Shown piece by piece: positions 46,736 to 57,359 of a DNA stretch of 64,000 nucleotides. Made by a program: the position numbers and the translations under genes. The notes under the pieces were generated by a model. That model was not told where the DNA came from and ran no database searches. It worked only from the letters and a program-made list of their open reading frames with translations. This DNA comes from Breviolum minutum Mf 1.05b.01. Its lineage: Eukaryota; Sar; Dinophyceae; Suessiales; Symbiodiniaceae. Each line of letters starts with the position of its first letter. Positions within the stretch are counted from its first letter, which is position 1. The stretch lies in contig DF241486.1 of assembly GCA_000507305.1 (NCBI GenBank), forward strand, positions 4,178 through 68,177, read 5' to 3'.

Positions 46736-49700
46736 CTTTTAAATGGCAACCCTTGGCATACGGCAATTTACCCTACAGCCATTTGAAACCTTCGGATCGC
46801 CAAATAATTGTGGTGAAGTTGAAATTCTTGAGCTCTTGGCCTTTCTAAAAAAAACGACTCAGGAAGACGATTCCAGTTTCAAACGGCTATGATGACCTCA
46901 TTTTCTAAGCACTTTGGAGTCGTGGGATGATCATCCATGGTCCGTGGAGCCTTTCAACCCGATAGGAAGATCCCATCATTTTTTTGGACCATCTCATCCA
47001 ATCCGGCCAATCCGGATCGGGGTGAAAAAAATGCCGACACGGTGTGTAATTAGACTCTTAATGCTTCTGTGCCCGGTAAAAACAAGTATGAAGCCCTTTG
47101 CTCCTTTTGCTTGACTAAAAGTAGAGATCTGGGCAGTATCCTGTACGTGCCTTTCAACAAAAGTCCAATATTGACGTATCTTATGGCTACGTATGTCTTA
47201 TGGTATTGTACCAGTTCATGGTGACATATCCTGTTTTGCCTAGCAAATACAATGATGCGATCTTTATGAATCATGATGCGTTTCTGATTTCTATAAGCAA
47301 CTTGAACAAGACAGGGTACCAATTCTCGAAAAGAAATTAATAAACATCAAAGCTAACCAACATTGATGTAAGCCCATCGGACCCTGTAGGCTGATTAAAA
47401 GGTAACAACAATCGCTACATGTGTCATTGAAAGGATTGCTTAATCATAAGCAGGCAGGCGGCGCACTCTTTTTGTCCCTGACTAGGATATGGGTTGGATT
47501 TTTGGCTCGTGGCCTCCGTCCAAGGTGTTGGAGTCTTCTCACGGTGACAGGATTCTCTTCAAGAATCCAGACTCGAAAAATTTGGTCTTCGATCAAATGG
47601 TAAACCTTTATGTGAACAAGTTCCACTGTGACAAATGGGTATGGAAATCAAATGACCCTCCATACCAAAATAAAAGGAGGACACGAGTCAATCCTAGTCG
47701 GAAGAATCGAAGGTGGTTCCTTCGTTCATAAAACATAAAAAGCATGTCGAAAATGTGAAGGCATGATGAAGTACGATGGATGTATAGCATGAATGAGATG
47801 AAGGTGTGGGGGGGTGGGGTGAGAAATTTTCAACTCTCAGGTACAAGAAGGGCACTTGTACCAAAATGAGCCACGAGCGAAAGGTTCAAACAAGTACAAA
47901 TCCTCAAATGAAGTAATCCAACAACAGTCAGGTCATTGTAACCTCTTCACAGAGGTGTTGGACACATTTGTGATTGTTACAGCGCACAAACAAGTATGTG
48001 CTAACCAAAATACCCAAAACTCAATGAAAGGTCGCTGCCTCTCCAGTCTTTGATTTCATGATCTATCAAATACAACAACCAATACAAGTTCTTTCACCAC
48101 TCTACATCCCACAGGCTGGAACAAGCCAGCCCGGTGGATAGCATGTCTTATCGGAGAAACAACTCAGAAAAGAAACGCTGCTCTTGGGTGGGTGATAGAG
48201 TTATGGCCTGCCCTTGGAAATTGGTGCAACAAATATGTATCTAAATCTAAACATGTATATTTATACGTATATACGTATATCTACACTATAATCATATCAG
48301 TTCAGTGGAACACCCCCTTCGCAGCCTGTAACCCTTTCTATCTAACCAATAACTGAGTTCCAATGACACTCTGTAGCAAAAATTGTGTTTTAAAAGCAAA
48401 ACCCGGGCGCAGCTTCAGTTGATTCGGATAACAAGTCTCTGCTGATCTGTCTATATCAACTTCATCATATCATCCTTGTTGAATCCTTGAGTGACTCCAT
48501 TCTTTGTGTTTCGGTTTGTTTTATTTTGTCTCCACCCCTTCTACAACCCAAGTTGGAATGGTTCCCCCCACCCGTTTTCAACGAATCTGGATGCCCAGAC
48601 CAATAAACTGAGCTCATGGAGTGCTCGTGCCAGACCGCAGCCAGCAGCAACTCCTTTCGAGCAAGCAGTTGTTTCAAAGCAAACAAAATGTCCATTGCAA
48701 TTTGGGTGTGAAAGAATGAAGATGATGTATATCGAATGTTTATATCCAATTTAATATCTATCCATCATGGCAATATCGTCAAATTCAAACTGGAAAAAAA
48801 TTAGGCGAAACCAATCTGACTACACCAAGTATCAACACATCTACATTGGATGGTTTCCACCACTGAACCAATTTGAGTGAGCTGTTTAACGTGCTTCCCA
48901 CCAGTAGCCTGGTCATCATTATTGGTCATCTGGCTGGCTCCTACGAGAAAACTCAACAGAAGCAGCAGGAGCAACACCAGTTTCCTGGCAGGAAAAGTGG
49001 CAATCGTTGACTGGTCTGTTGAACTTTTTCGGAGTTGGGCCTTTGGTTGAGAGTTCTCTCTAGATGCTATGATTCGATTCGTTTTCGGAATGAGATTTTT
49101 CTTTGAACGGTGTCTGACCACTGTCACCGTGGGTCCTTAAGTTGCCACTACTCACAATATCCACATACACATGTATACATGGCACACATTATAAATCTTT
49201 ACTAGTGATGCGATAGAAATACGTACAATTGCAATCTATTTGATGCCCTACCTACTAAATCGGATCCTACTCATTACTTTATGTCTGATACTGCTCTCCA
49301 TGTCTTCACCGGTGTTTCAAACAACACAAACAACGCCTCAGAAAGTGTAACGAGTCAAAAGCAGCCAATGGGAGGATTCACGGCGGACTAACCCTTGAAT
49401 CTCCCAACCTTTCACCAATCTCCTTCCAAAAAAGAAAAATCCCATGGAAGTTTTCAAAGATGGCAACCCACCATCCACCCAGCTTTTCACCTTATTTCTC
49501 CAGGATCTTCATCAGCAAAGTGAAGCCTTTGACAACAACATCGCTTCAAGCCGGATACCAAATACCTCAACGAGGATGTTGAGGTGAAATGGGCCGAAAA
49601 TCTTGGAAAAAAAACGACGGTGTGTAGTAGCCAAGCCTAAATTCAAGAGTATATTAGGGTAACAAAAGGTGCCATGACTCTAGATAAGTGGAGCAGTGGA

Positions 49701-52700
49701 GAATCATAATCCATTTATTATGAGATCAGCTAACTAAAAAGAATCACTTTCCATACCTGAACAATCATGACTAAGAAAATCACTGTTCGAAATCTTTCCA
49801 AACACCAAAGACTTTGAGGTATTCTTGACCTCCCTCTTTGAGGCCAACGGAGGCATCAAGTTGAATGTTTAGAAGGAAAGGCAGGCAGTGAACATGGTGA
49901 TGGGGAGATCATGATGATGGGAGATGATGGAAAAATATGATGAAAATAATGATGAGGAAAATAATGGTTTTCTTTCATTATTGGAGGGCGACGAACCGTT
50001 TTGGCGGATTGGACGTGGCACCAGGGTGCCATTGCAGGGTGCAGTGGACGTGGTGCCATTGCTGGGTGCCATTGTAGTGTGCAACTTTGGTGGAGTGGGC
50101 GCGGTGCCATTGCAGAGTGCCATTGTAGTGTGCTATGGTTGGGGGGGAGGGTGACGACCAGCTTTGGGCGGGTGGACGTGGTGCCATTGCAGGGTGCCAT
50201 TATTCATTGTTGTGTGCTATGGTTGGAGGGGGGCATTTTTTCTCTACATTGATAACACAAAAATTGGTTTTTGCTATCTGGGGTCTATGCCGGTATTATT
50301 TTCAATATATTTTTTTGTGAGTTGTAGTGAGTGGGCTTTTGGGCGACTAAGACATTGACGGTATGAGTGTATAATGTGTCCTTGGGGAAATGCAACCAAA
50401 CCGAAAACGCTGAGAAGTGAACACAAAACCACATGGTTTCATCAATTTTCTGGTCCCTCAATAAGTTTCGTTTGCAAGAAAAAACAACTTCGAAGTCAAA
50501 CCCGGAAACCAATTTGGTGGAAGCTTGGCAAGGGAGGGATATGGAAAACGTTGAGGGACGGAGGGGGGGTCTTAAGACCAAATATTTTGAATGCAAATCA
50601 TTTGATCTGCATATTCAAATAGAAACAAATAGAATCTTCCCCAATGCTTCCACCTTATCATCTCTGCTCGTTGGTTTTTCCAAAGTCAACATCTTCAGCC
50701 AGCCGCAACTAAATAAAACCCCGCGTTACAAAACCCAAAACCACAGCCAGAGTAGCCAAACCTCAAGCCGCTTTCCATCCATGCCGCAAATTTCCCTTGA
50801 ATGGGTGAATGGATGTGGGTACCAATATATTTCATCAAGCATCATCAACCCCACCCTTCAAATAAACTCAACTGGTTCAATCGTCATATCCCGGTCGTTT
50901 TGCAGCGCCTTCCAGTGATCAGTCCAATGTCCGTGACGATGCCCGTCATGTGGGTAGTGCGGATTACAGAGCCGGTGTAGGAAGACATGATGCCGTTCTG
51001 CAGTCCACAGGCCTTGATCGATCGCTACATGAAAGCAGTATACATATCAAACTGAATACAGTTCTTCTTCTCCTTCTTCTTGTGTTTCTTCTTGCTTCTT
51101 TTGTTCTTCTTATGGTAGTTCTTCTTTTTTAGTATCTGTTCTTGTTGCTAGCAGTAGCATGTCTTCCTAGATTGAAATCTGGACAAGAGTAACAAAAGTT
51201 GTCCTGCAATTTTTCCCCAAGCAATGACTCACATGATAATGGTACCATCAAACAGAACCTTACTTGAAATAGGATATTGGACAGAACTTTTTAACAACTC
51301 CATCCAAGATACAAAAAAGTCATCACAAAGATCGACATTGCCCCTGATCCGTCTCCTCGTTTTTTTTCTCGTTTTTTTCCCATCCATCTTTTCATCTTCC
51401 AAACGTCGGCCCTTGGTGGCTCCAGTTGACGCTCCCGCCAGGTGTTTCACCGTTTCATCACACAGGTCCCCGAACAACACACAAGATGTACACAGCCGCA
51501 TCTTGGGAGACTTGGAAGACCAACAGTGAAACGACCTAAGACTTGGAGGTATCACTTATGGATGGATTCTTTGGACAGATGTGACTCCAAGTAAAATAGA
51601 AAACCAACACTGCTTTATGTTTTTGCTGTTTTAAGGTTTGCTTAAAGGGTTTTGGTTGGTGTTCGAAATCTCGAAATACCCAGCTTCTGAGTGATAACCT
51701 AAGACCACATGGACAATTTGAGACTTCAATCGCTGAACTTGCTGCGGATCAATTTGGAGATTCCCCTCCCTTCTCCCCTTTCTTTCGGGGAAGTCAGGGT
51801 GAAGGTCATTCCATTGCCACAAAGTGAGATTGCTTTCATTCATCCGTTGAGGTCTACACAGAGACGTGTGCTTTCATAGGGTGCTGCAACTCTCATGGAC
51901 CAAAGCGAACAGTCAATCATTTTTTCGTCGACATCCTGGAACTTCCAACTCATATTTTTTCTTCGATGGACTGGAAATGACCAAGCGATATCAAATTGAA
52001 TATCGACGCCGGGAACATTCGTCGAACATCTTTGAACCAACATGACATGTCTGTCTTGAACAAAACAATAAAGAACAATATAGGCATCAGTATCAGTTCA
52101 CCTCGAACCAACTCGAACCATACCTGCTTTCAAATGGTCAAGTTCAACCCACAAAACGGGATTCCTTGGAACCCTCTCCTACGACCCGAATCCAGTGATT
52201 TGCGGTCCCAACCAGCAGCAAAGAGGAAGCAGTCATGGCCACCCCGTAGCCCATATAGGCTAGTTTCACCTCAGAAAGTCGTCATTCTTGCAAGTTTTGT
52301 TTGTCCCTGAATGAAGATGAGTAAATCGACTTAGATTTGCTGAATGAAAATGATGAGAAAAAGTATGTTCAAAATATTCCCCTCAAATGGTGATTGATTT
52401 ATCGTGGTTCAAACGTGAACATCACCTTAAAACATGGCCAAATACTGGCAAATGTCATGAGTGTTTCTGGGACATTCACTTATCAAAGGACAAAAACCAA
52501 AAAGCCGTGAGAAAGTTCCTGGCTGATGTCTTGGGAGGGTCTGAAAAATCAGGACCCCTAAGTGGGTCCAACAAAAACCCGAAAAAAAACATCGTGATTT
52601 CAAGAAAAAAACGCAGAATGGGAGAGATTTTCCTGGGAATCTCCGACAGCACTTCTCTTGATAATACATCCAGAGACCTTGGCAGGACATTTTTTTTCAC

Positions 52701-54592
52701 GCTGCAGGAAGCATTTGGTCAGAAAAAAAGGTGGTAAAATTTTCATAACACCTGCAAAAGTCAAGCACTTTCGATCTTGTGGGGATCATATACATGCCAT
52801 ATACGCATAACCCCACAAACCTCTAAGCAGCTAAGGGTTCTTGGATTTTTCCGTATGCCGTTTGTCATAGTTCTTCCATCTTCATCAATCTGAACAATCT
52901 CAAGCTCGAATCTTTAAGCAATCAATGAAGTTCGATTGATCCTAGTCGTCATGGGACTTGTCAAACGAACAAACAAAGCAAACTAAACACACCATATCCC
53001 CAATCAAAAAAGAACACTTTCTTCTTGCCATTCATCTTTCTTGAATTTGTGTTCAAAACCTTATCAGTGTCATTCGTAGATCCACCAATCCACGATGCCC
53101 AAAATCGGACCGTTTCAATACGGAATCTAGATTCTAGATCCCTAGGAGTCAACATGAACACCGAATCTGCGCAAATGCACCGAACTTTTTAGACTATCTA
53201 CCGTATACATGAATGGCCAGGTTTTCGTTGGATAAAATGAAGATGAATCAAATTATATAAATATACAGTGGGTACATAATGATACATTTCATGGGACTCA
53301 TAAATCTTCCCAATAAATTCCTTGCGAGTCCCTAAACTCCATGGAAAGCTCTGAATTTTTTCTTTGGGGCCCGAAGCCATGCTGCCAAACAGGAAAAAGG
53401 AGACCAACCTTGTTGAAGCATTTGCTTGGTCTGTCGTCCAATTTGGTTGATGAAGTTGTTTGAAACGAAAGTGAAGGTTGGCAAAAAACATCTTAAGAAA
53501 GTATATGTCATATGGCACAGCCCACCATATTGCTTGGACTATTGTTCCTTGGACTTGAATCTTGAAGACTATATAGCTGACATGCTCATGAATGATGCAA
53601 TGATCATGTATAAAACGCTAATTGGTCGGCCCATACAAAATGTATTACTTTGCATGGTCGAAACATACAAGCTTGTATACCAAAAGGCAACCAGACATGA
53701 ATCTCTGCTCTATTGCATTGATTTGACATTTCAATTGACGATGTTCTTTTATATTTTGGGACCGGTGCTGTTTGTTTGTCTGATTCTTTTCCATATAAAC
53801 CCTGGCTTACCTTTTGCAGGAGATAAAACGCTCTATTCCCAAGCTTTGCCCAGTTTGCTCTTGCAACATCTTCTGAACCTCTTACAGAGCAAGTTTTGAT
53901 ATCATCTCACGATGCTTTGTCGCTTCATTCAATGATTCTAAACAGCTTTTTCTGTTGAACATTCTAGAGCGCACCAAGTGACATCGCAACTATCTAATGT
54001 TCTACAAAGGTTGGATATCACCAGCATCCTAAGCATTCCCGCAACTTACATTCCCCCAAAAATTGAAAACTGAAGGTTCATCCCCCCTGAAAACTTGAAC
54101 GAAGCCAAAAGGCAAAAAAAGGATCTTCCGGACCAAACCATCATTAGTTTCAGGGTCTTTCGGTGAAAAAACCCGCCTTTCCTCATCTCAGGGCACTATC
54201 TGTATGCCATCATGGAGGCCCCCGGCAACACCATCTTGCCAGCATCGGCATGCGATCCGACAGCATGAAGTGACACCTCTTGATGGGGCCGATACCCTCA
54301 GTGTAAAAATACATACTAGTAGTGTCTTGACCATTTACTGATCACCTTGATCATGAATATTGAAAATCTATGAATCTCTTTTTCGCCAATACAGTCACTT
54401 TAAATGCACTCTTTCAAATATTAGTGTCTTCCACGAACCCTAACATCGTGCTGTCCTTTCAAACACCAACCCTTTCCCCCGCGCTGCTCTTCCCCACATG
54501 GTTTACCGCACCTTGGAAACAGCGCCTGTGACATGGCTCACTAAGGTTTCAGCAGTTTCGAATGCAATAGCATTGACCATGCCAGCGCATGC
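46664..54592 (-). CDS. DUF1275 (YoaK-type) multi-pass membrane protein gene, partial exon chain
   Basis: The recognised exons follow the family order. 54592-54512 carries AGMVNAIAFETAETLVSHVTG; 54276-54240 and 53430-53371 follow with the membrane segment LVSFFLFGSMAS; 52269-52213 encodes a further segment; 51012-50909 carries GLQNG and RTTHMTGIVTD; 48984-48941 encodes KLVLLLLLLLSFLV; 47902-47845 ends HFGTSALL; 46735-46664 encodes VPAIIAFVAGTGYMLW. SHVTG and RTTHMTG are the two signature motifs of DUF1275, whose substrate is unknown. Donors are GT, GC and GA. The N-terminal exon and links between 53371 and 52269 and between 52213 and 51012 were not found. The gene shares SCOT's strand and is divergent from the gene at 55.9 kb. 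Confidence 0.8.
47845..47902 (-). CDS. DUF1275 exon g
   Basis: Its end, VAHFGTSALL before CTT|GTACC, joins in frame to VPAII of exon h and matches the family's LLxPA stretch. The 5' end (TGAG|GATT) is tentative. Confidence 0.55.
48941..48984 (-). CDS. DUF1275 exon f, leucine-rich membrane segment
   Basis: It encodes KLVLLLLLLLSFLV after a split Arg, with acceptor GCCAG|GAAA. The exact 3' end is unsure: GA or GC donors at 48940-48930 are all possible. Confidence 0.7.
49990..50245. repeat. GTGCCATTGCAGGGTGC minisatellite
   Basis: Irregular copies of GTGCCATTGCAGGGTGC and GGACGTGGTGCCATTG recur between about 50020 and 50200. It lies in a DUF1275 intron. Confidence 0.8.
50909..51012 (-). CDS. 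DUF1275 exon e, RTTHMTG motif
   Basis: It encodes ACGLQNGIMSSYTG and SVIRTTHMTGIVTDIGLITG, the most diagnostic part of the family. The GC donor GGAAG|GCGCTG joins in phase 2 to exon f, restoring Arg. Confidence 0.9.
52213..52269 (-). CDS. DUF1275 exon d, membrane segment
   Basis: It encodes VKLAYMGYGVAMTASSLLL, phase 0 at both ends, between CTGAG|GTG and CTG|GTTGG. Confidence 0.65.
53371..53430 (-). CDS. DUF1275 exon c, membrane segment
   Basis: It encodes QANASTRLVSFFLFGSMAS, phase 1 in and 1 out, with a GC donor (G|GCCCC). An alternative acceptor at 53408 (CAAG|GTTG) would shorten it. Confidence 0.65.
54240..54276 (-). CDS. DUF1275 exon b
   Basis: It encodes VSLHAVGSHADA. The acceptor is AAGAG|GTG and the donor G|GCAAGA, a strong GC-type site. 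Together with exon c it gives the length expected between SHVTG and the next membrane segment. Confidence 0.6.
54512..54592 (-). CDS. DUF1275 exon a, SHVTG motif
   Basis: It is 27 codons, phase 0 at both ends, between GTTGAG|GCA and AAG|GTGCGG. It contains NAIAFETAETLVSHVTGAVS, matching the VNAxGF...SHVTGN signature of the family. Confidence 0.85.
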
Positions 54593-54734
54593 CTCAACAT
54601 GTTGTCTTGTGCTTGTGCTTGTGGTGCATGTGAGAGAGTTCTTTTGGTTGGTTGGGTGGATGTGGATGTGGAGAAATTGGCTTTGCTAAAAGAAAAAGTG
54701 GACATTCACATCTTTCTGCAGTTCAGGAAAGGAA

Positions 54735-54800
54735 ACATACATATATATATATATATATGTATATATATACGGTAAATATATATATATATATATATCTTAT
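54735..54800. repeat. (AT)n microsatellite
   Basis: Three TATATA runs broken by GTATAT and CGGTAA. Confidence 0.9.
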
Positions 54801-55479
54801 CAGGCACTCAATCCAAGAAATCTCCAACAGGACCCACTAAGGTCCCATTCAATTTTTGATGGACTCAAAGCTCATCACCTATACTTGCTATGGCATGGAA
54901 AAACTCAGATAGTAGTAACATGTGGAATCCAAAGAATGACAACCCAGAAGGAATTGCAACGCCCTAAGGTTGTTCAATGTCAAGGAGCCCCCAACATAGG
55001 GACATGACTTCCACAGATGTTGGCTGTTTATTTGTTCACCCTCAGAAAAATGTTTGCTCTGGAAATGCAGTTTTGGTAAATCCAGGGAGCCAACGCATCA
55101 TGCAAATATCTCATCCCCATACATCGAATCCATATGTATATACATATATTTATCTTGAAGTACAGTATGTGTTGGGATGCTACTCCTCTCAGTAGCATAA
55201 TTTTTGAAGTGAAGATACAAATAACAAACGTGTAAATTAATCCTGATGGCGAATCTTACTGGGTGGGGAAGCCTCTCAATGTACATGATATATGGCTAGA
55301 AATTCATAGAAATTCTGTATTTGGAAACCCCTCAAAAACATCTCAAAAAACCGGATATCTGAGACTCCAACTGCCAACACCACGCCAGAAGACATCACCA
55401 ATGGCCTGGAGACATTTCTGTAGTTCGTGCCGTATGACCAAAGTCGATAAAGCCATGGAAAAGCAACAAAAACTCAGGG

Positions 55480-55830
55480 AGTGCTTCTTCTTCCTCTGCT
55501 TCCTCTTTTTCTTCTTGTTCTCGTTGTTCTTGTTCTTGTTCTTGTTCTTGTTGTTGTTGTTGTTGTTGTTGTTCTTGTTCTTGTTCTTGTTCTTGTTGTT
55601 GTTGTTGTTGTTCTTGTTCTTGTTCTTGTTGTTGTTCTTGTTCTTGTTCTTGTTCTTGTTCTTCTTGTTGTTCTTGTTGTTCTTGTTGTNTTGTTCTTGT
55701 TCTTGTTCTTGTTGTTGTTCTTGTTCTTGTTCTTGTTCTTGTTCTTGTTGTTGTTGTTGTTGTTGTTCTTGTTCTTGTTCTTGTTGTTGTTGTTGTTGTT
55801 GTTGTTCTTGTTCTTGTTGTTGTTGTCGTC
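55480..55830. repeat. (TTG)n/(TTC)n microsatellite between divergent genes
   Basis: About 350 bp of GTT and CTT triplets mixed as GTTCTT and GTTGTT runs, with one undetermined base at 55690. Long apparent ORFs on both strands here are homopolymer artefacts. Confidence 0.95.
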
Positions 55831-55898
55831 GTCGTGTTTGCGTTGGTAGCGATGGCTGTTGTTTGTCTTTGCCATAATAGTTCACCATTTTTTCTGAG

Positions 55899-57011
55899 GT
55901 TCCGCACAGCAAAGGGTCTACTTCCAATTTGGAGGCATCCGTGTCTCGGAGCGATGGCATATGCGGATGGCATTCTGTTTGGTTTCACCCTGACGAAGCC
56001 TGAAGTCACCGTAAGTCCAAGAGAAATGAGACAACTATGACGGATAATAGAAAATAAAGAAAAAACAGGGGTCCCATTTTGAGGTCAGAGAAAAACAGGT
56101 CTTTAGCTTTCTAATTGAACTGCCAGGCAGTGCCTGGGCCAGGCAAGTCTTGCAAAAAACAAATCTATCCGTCAAGGCTCGTGTTCTGGCCACCAACACG
56201 GAGATCGTTTTGGTCAAAGAATTCCTCCTGCCAAGAGATGAACACTTGAGGAACTTCCAGGTATGGAAGGCTGCAAAACATAGAAAAATGATCACCACTG
56301 TATGAGAAAGTCTCCACACATGATGAGTAGATCCTGGTATATTGTGTACATATATAAATAATATACGTATATGGAACTATATACGTACTACTGGGTTGAT
56401 GACCAACACCATCTTTAATAAAAATTAACAACTGAAACTTGGATACAAAGGATGGTTTTGGAAAAACAGGTGAGTCTTGTTGAGAGTACCTCGAGTGAAA
56501 TTATACATCAACCACACTTGGGCTATAACACCTGAGCCACGAAAAAACCCTACCTTTCATCATACTATATTATACTGGTTGTTCAATACGGACCTTTTTG
56601 ATGGCAAACTATAACCCCCACATAACCAGGGTGTATAATCCTCTATATACGCTAAACATCCAGTTTTTTTTCATTACTCACCTGTATACTAGGACACCTT
56701 CCCAAACATACCTGGGAGTGTTGCTAGCTGCTAGTTGAGCTTCACAGGTGTTCCGCAAGAAACGCTCATGTCCCTTTGTCTCCAGGGCTCTCAAGTTAGA
56801 ATCTATGCCAAACATCATCGAACACCTCTTGTTTTCAAAATGGATGTTTTGGAAATTGGAAATTGACATAGATCTTCTCAACAAAGAAACGCGCATTCCT
56901 GCCAACCCAGCCATTCTCCGCACCAAGTTGGTGCCAAAAAAACCGCCCGTTTCCGTTTCGTCCGTTTTTTTGCAACGCAACGGGCCTCCGACTTCCAACG
57001 GTCTTTTCTGA
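55899..57011 (+). CDS. Unrecognised plus-strand gene, last three exons
   Basis: Three exons join with compatible phase. 55899-56010 includes HPCLGAMAYADGILFGFTLT and ends at a strong ACC|GTAAGT donor; 56177-56260 encodes ARVLATNTEIVLVKEFLLPR then DEHLRNFQ before CAG|GTATGG; 56748-57011 runs 87 codons to TGA and includes PNIIEHLLFSKWMFWK. Each begins after AG|G. I do not recognise the family and see no transmembrane or signal segment beyond a short hydrophobic run. It is the only supported plus-strand gene outside the AT-rich island, head to head with the DUF1275 gene. Upstream exons, if any, would lie near or beyond the microsatellite at 55.5 kb. Confidence 0.5.
56574..56664. mobile_element. 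MITE-like element, family D copy 3
   Basis: ACTGGTTGTTCAATACGG at the left, CCCCACATAACCAGG inside and AAACATCCAGT at the right match copies 1 and 2 in order. GAGCCACGAAAAAA lies just outside both this copy and copy 1. It sits in the intron before the last exon of the plus-strand gene. Confidence 0.5.
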
Positions 57012-57268
57012 CACAAAGTCCCCCACCTCTGGTTTGACCTCTCGGCTTTTCGGGGTCGTTGTTTGGAAAAGTGGCCCAGGCGTCAGCTGTAGGGCAAAGC
57101 GAAAAGATGCGATATCTTTACGCATGCGGCCAAAAAGCCATAACTGCAGCAGGCGGCTTATGTGCTTGTGCGTTGGTTGTGAAGTGTAGTCGAGTCTAAC
57201 TGCCAATCTATTGCCATGGGCCTGGGTGGTGAAACCAATTATTGTGTCTCCCCTTTTTATGTATAACA

Positions 57269-57356
57269 GGACCTGTTGCTCTATGGGTGGGGCGTTGTCT
57301 TTGATGCCTCTGGCATGAACCACACTTCTCTGGAGGTTCGACTCCTCCCAGGTCCG
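57269..57356 (+). tRNA. tRNA-like sequence (possible tRNA pseudogene or SINE head)
   Basis: GGACCTG (57269-57275) pairs perfectly with CAGGTCC (57349-57355) as a 7-bp acceptor stem. GGAGG-TTCGACT-CCTCC (57332-57348) is a perfect T arm with a B-box sequence. GCTC-TATGGGTG-GGGC (57278-57293) fits a D arm. Total length of about 87 nt suggests a long variable arm as in Ser or Leu tRNAs. However, I cannot close a 5-bp anticodon stem, so it may be a decayed tRNA or a tRNA-derived element. Confidence 0.4.
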
Positions 57357-57359
57357 CGC

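Noticed and set aside
48801-49127. 108-codon minus ORF resembling a signal-anchor protein
   Set aside because: The hydrophobic run is exon f of the DUF1275 gene, with a phase-matched GC-AG junction to exon e; the flanking residues are intron.
53426-53899. 157-codon plus-strand ORF with hydrophobic stretches
   Set aside because: It lies in the DUF1275 gene, overlaps exon c start, and a frame of this length is expected by chance in a window this size.
55263-56009. ORFs of 120-205 codons on both strands made of L, F, V or Q, N, T runs
   Set aside because: They are translations of the TTG/TTC microsatellite and occur in every frame of it.
57271-57350. Plus-strand exon-like peptide beginning DLLLYGWGVV between AG|G and a GT
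   Set aside because: The same bases form a perfect acceptor stem and T arm, which explains the sequence better.
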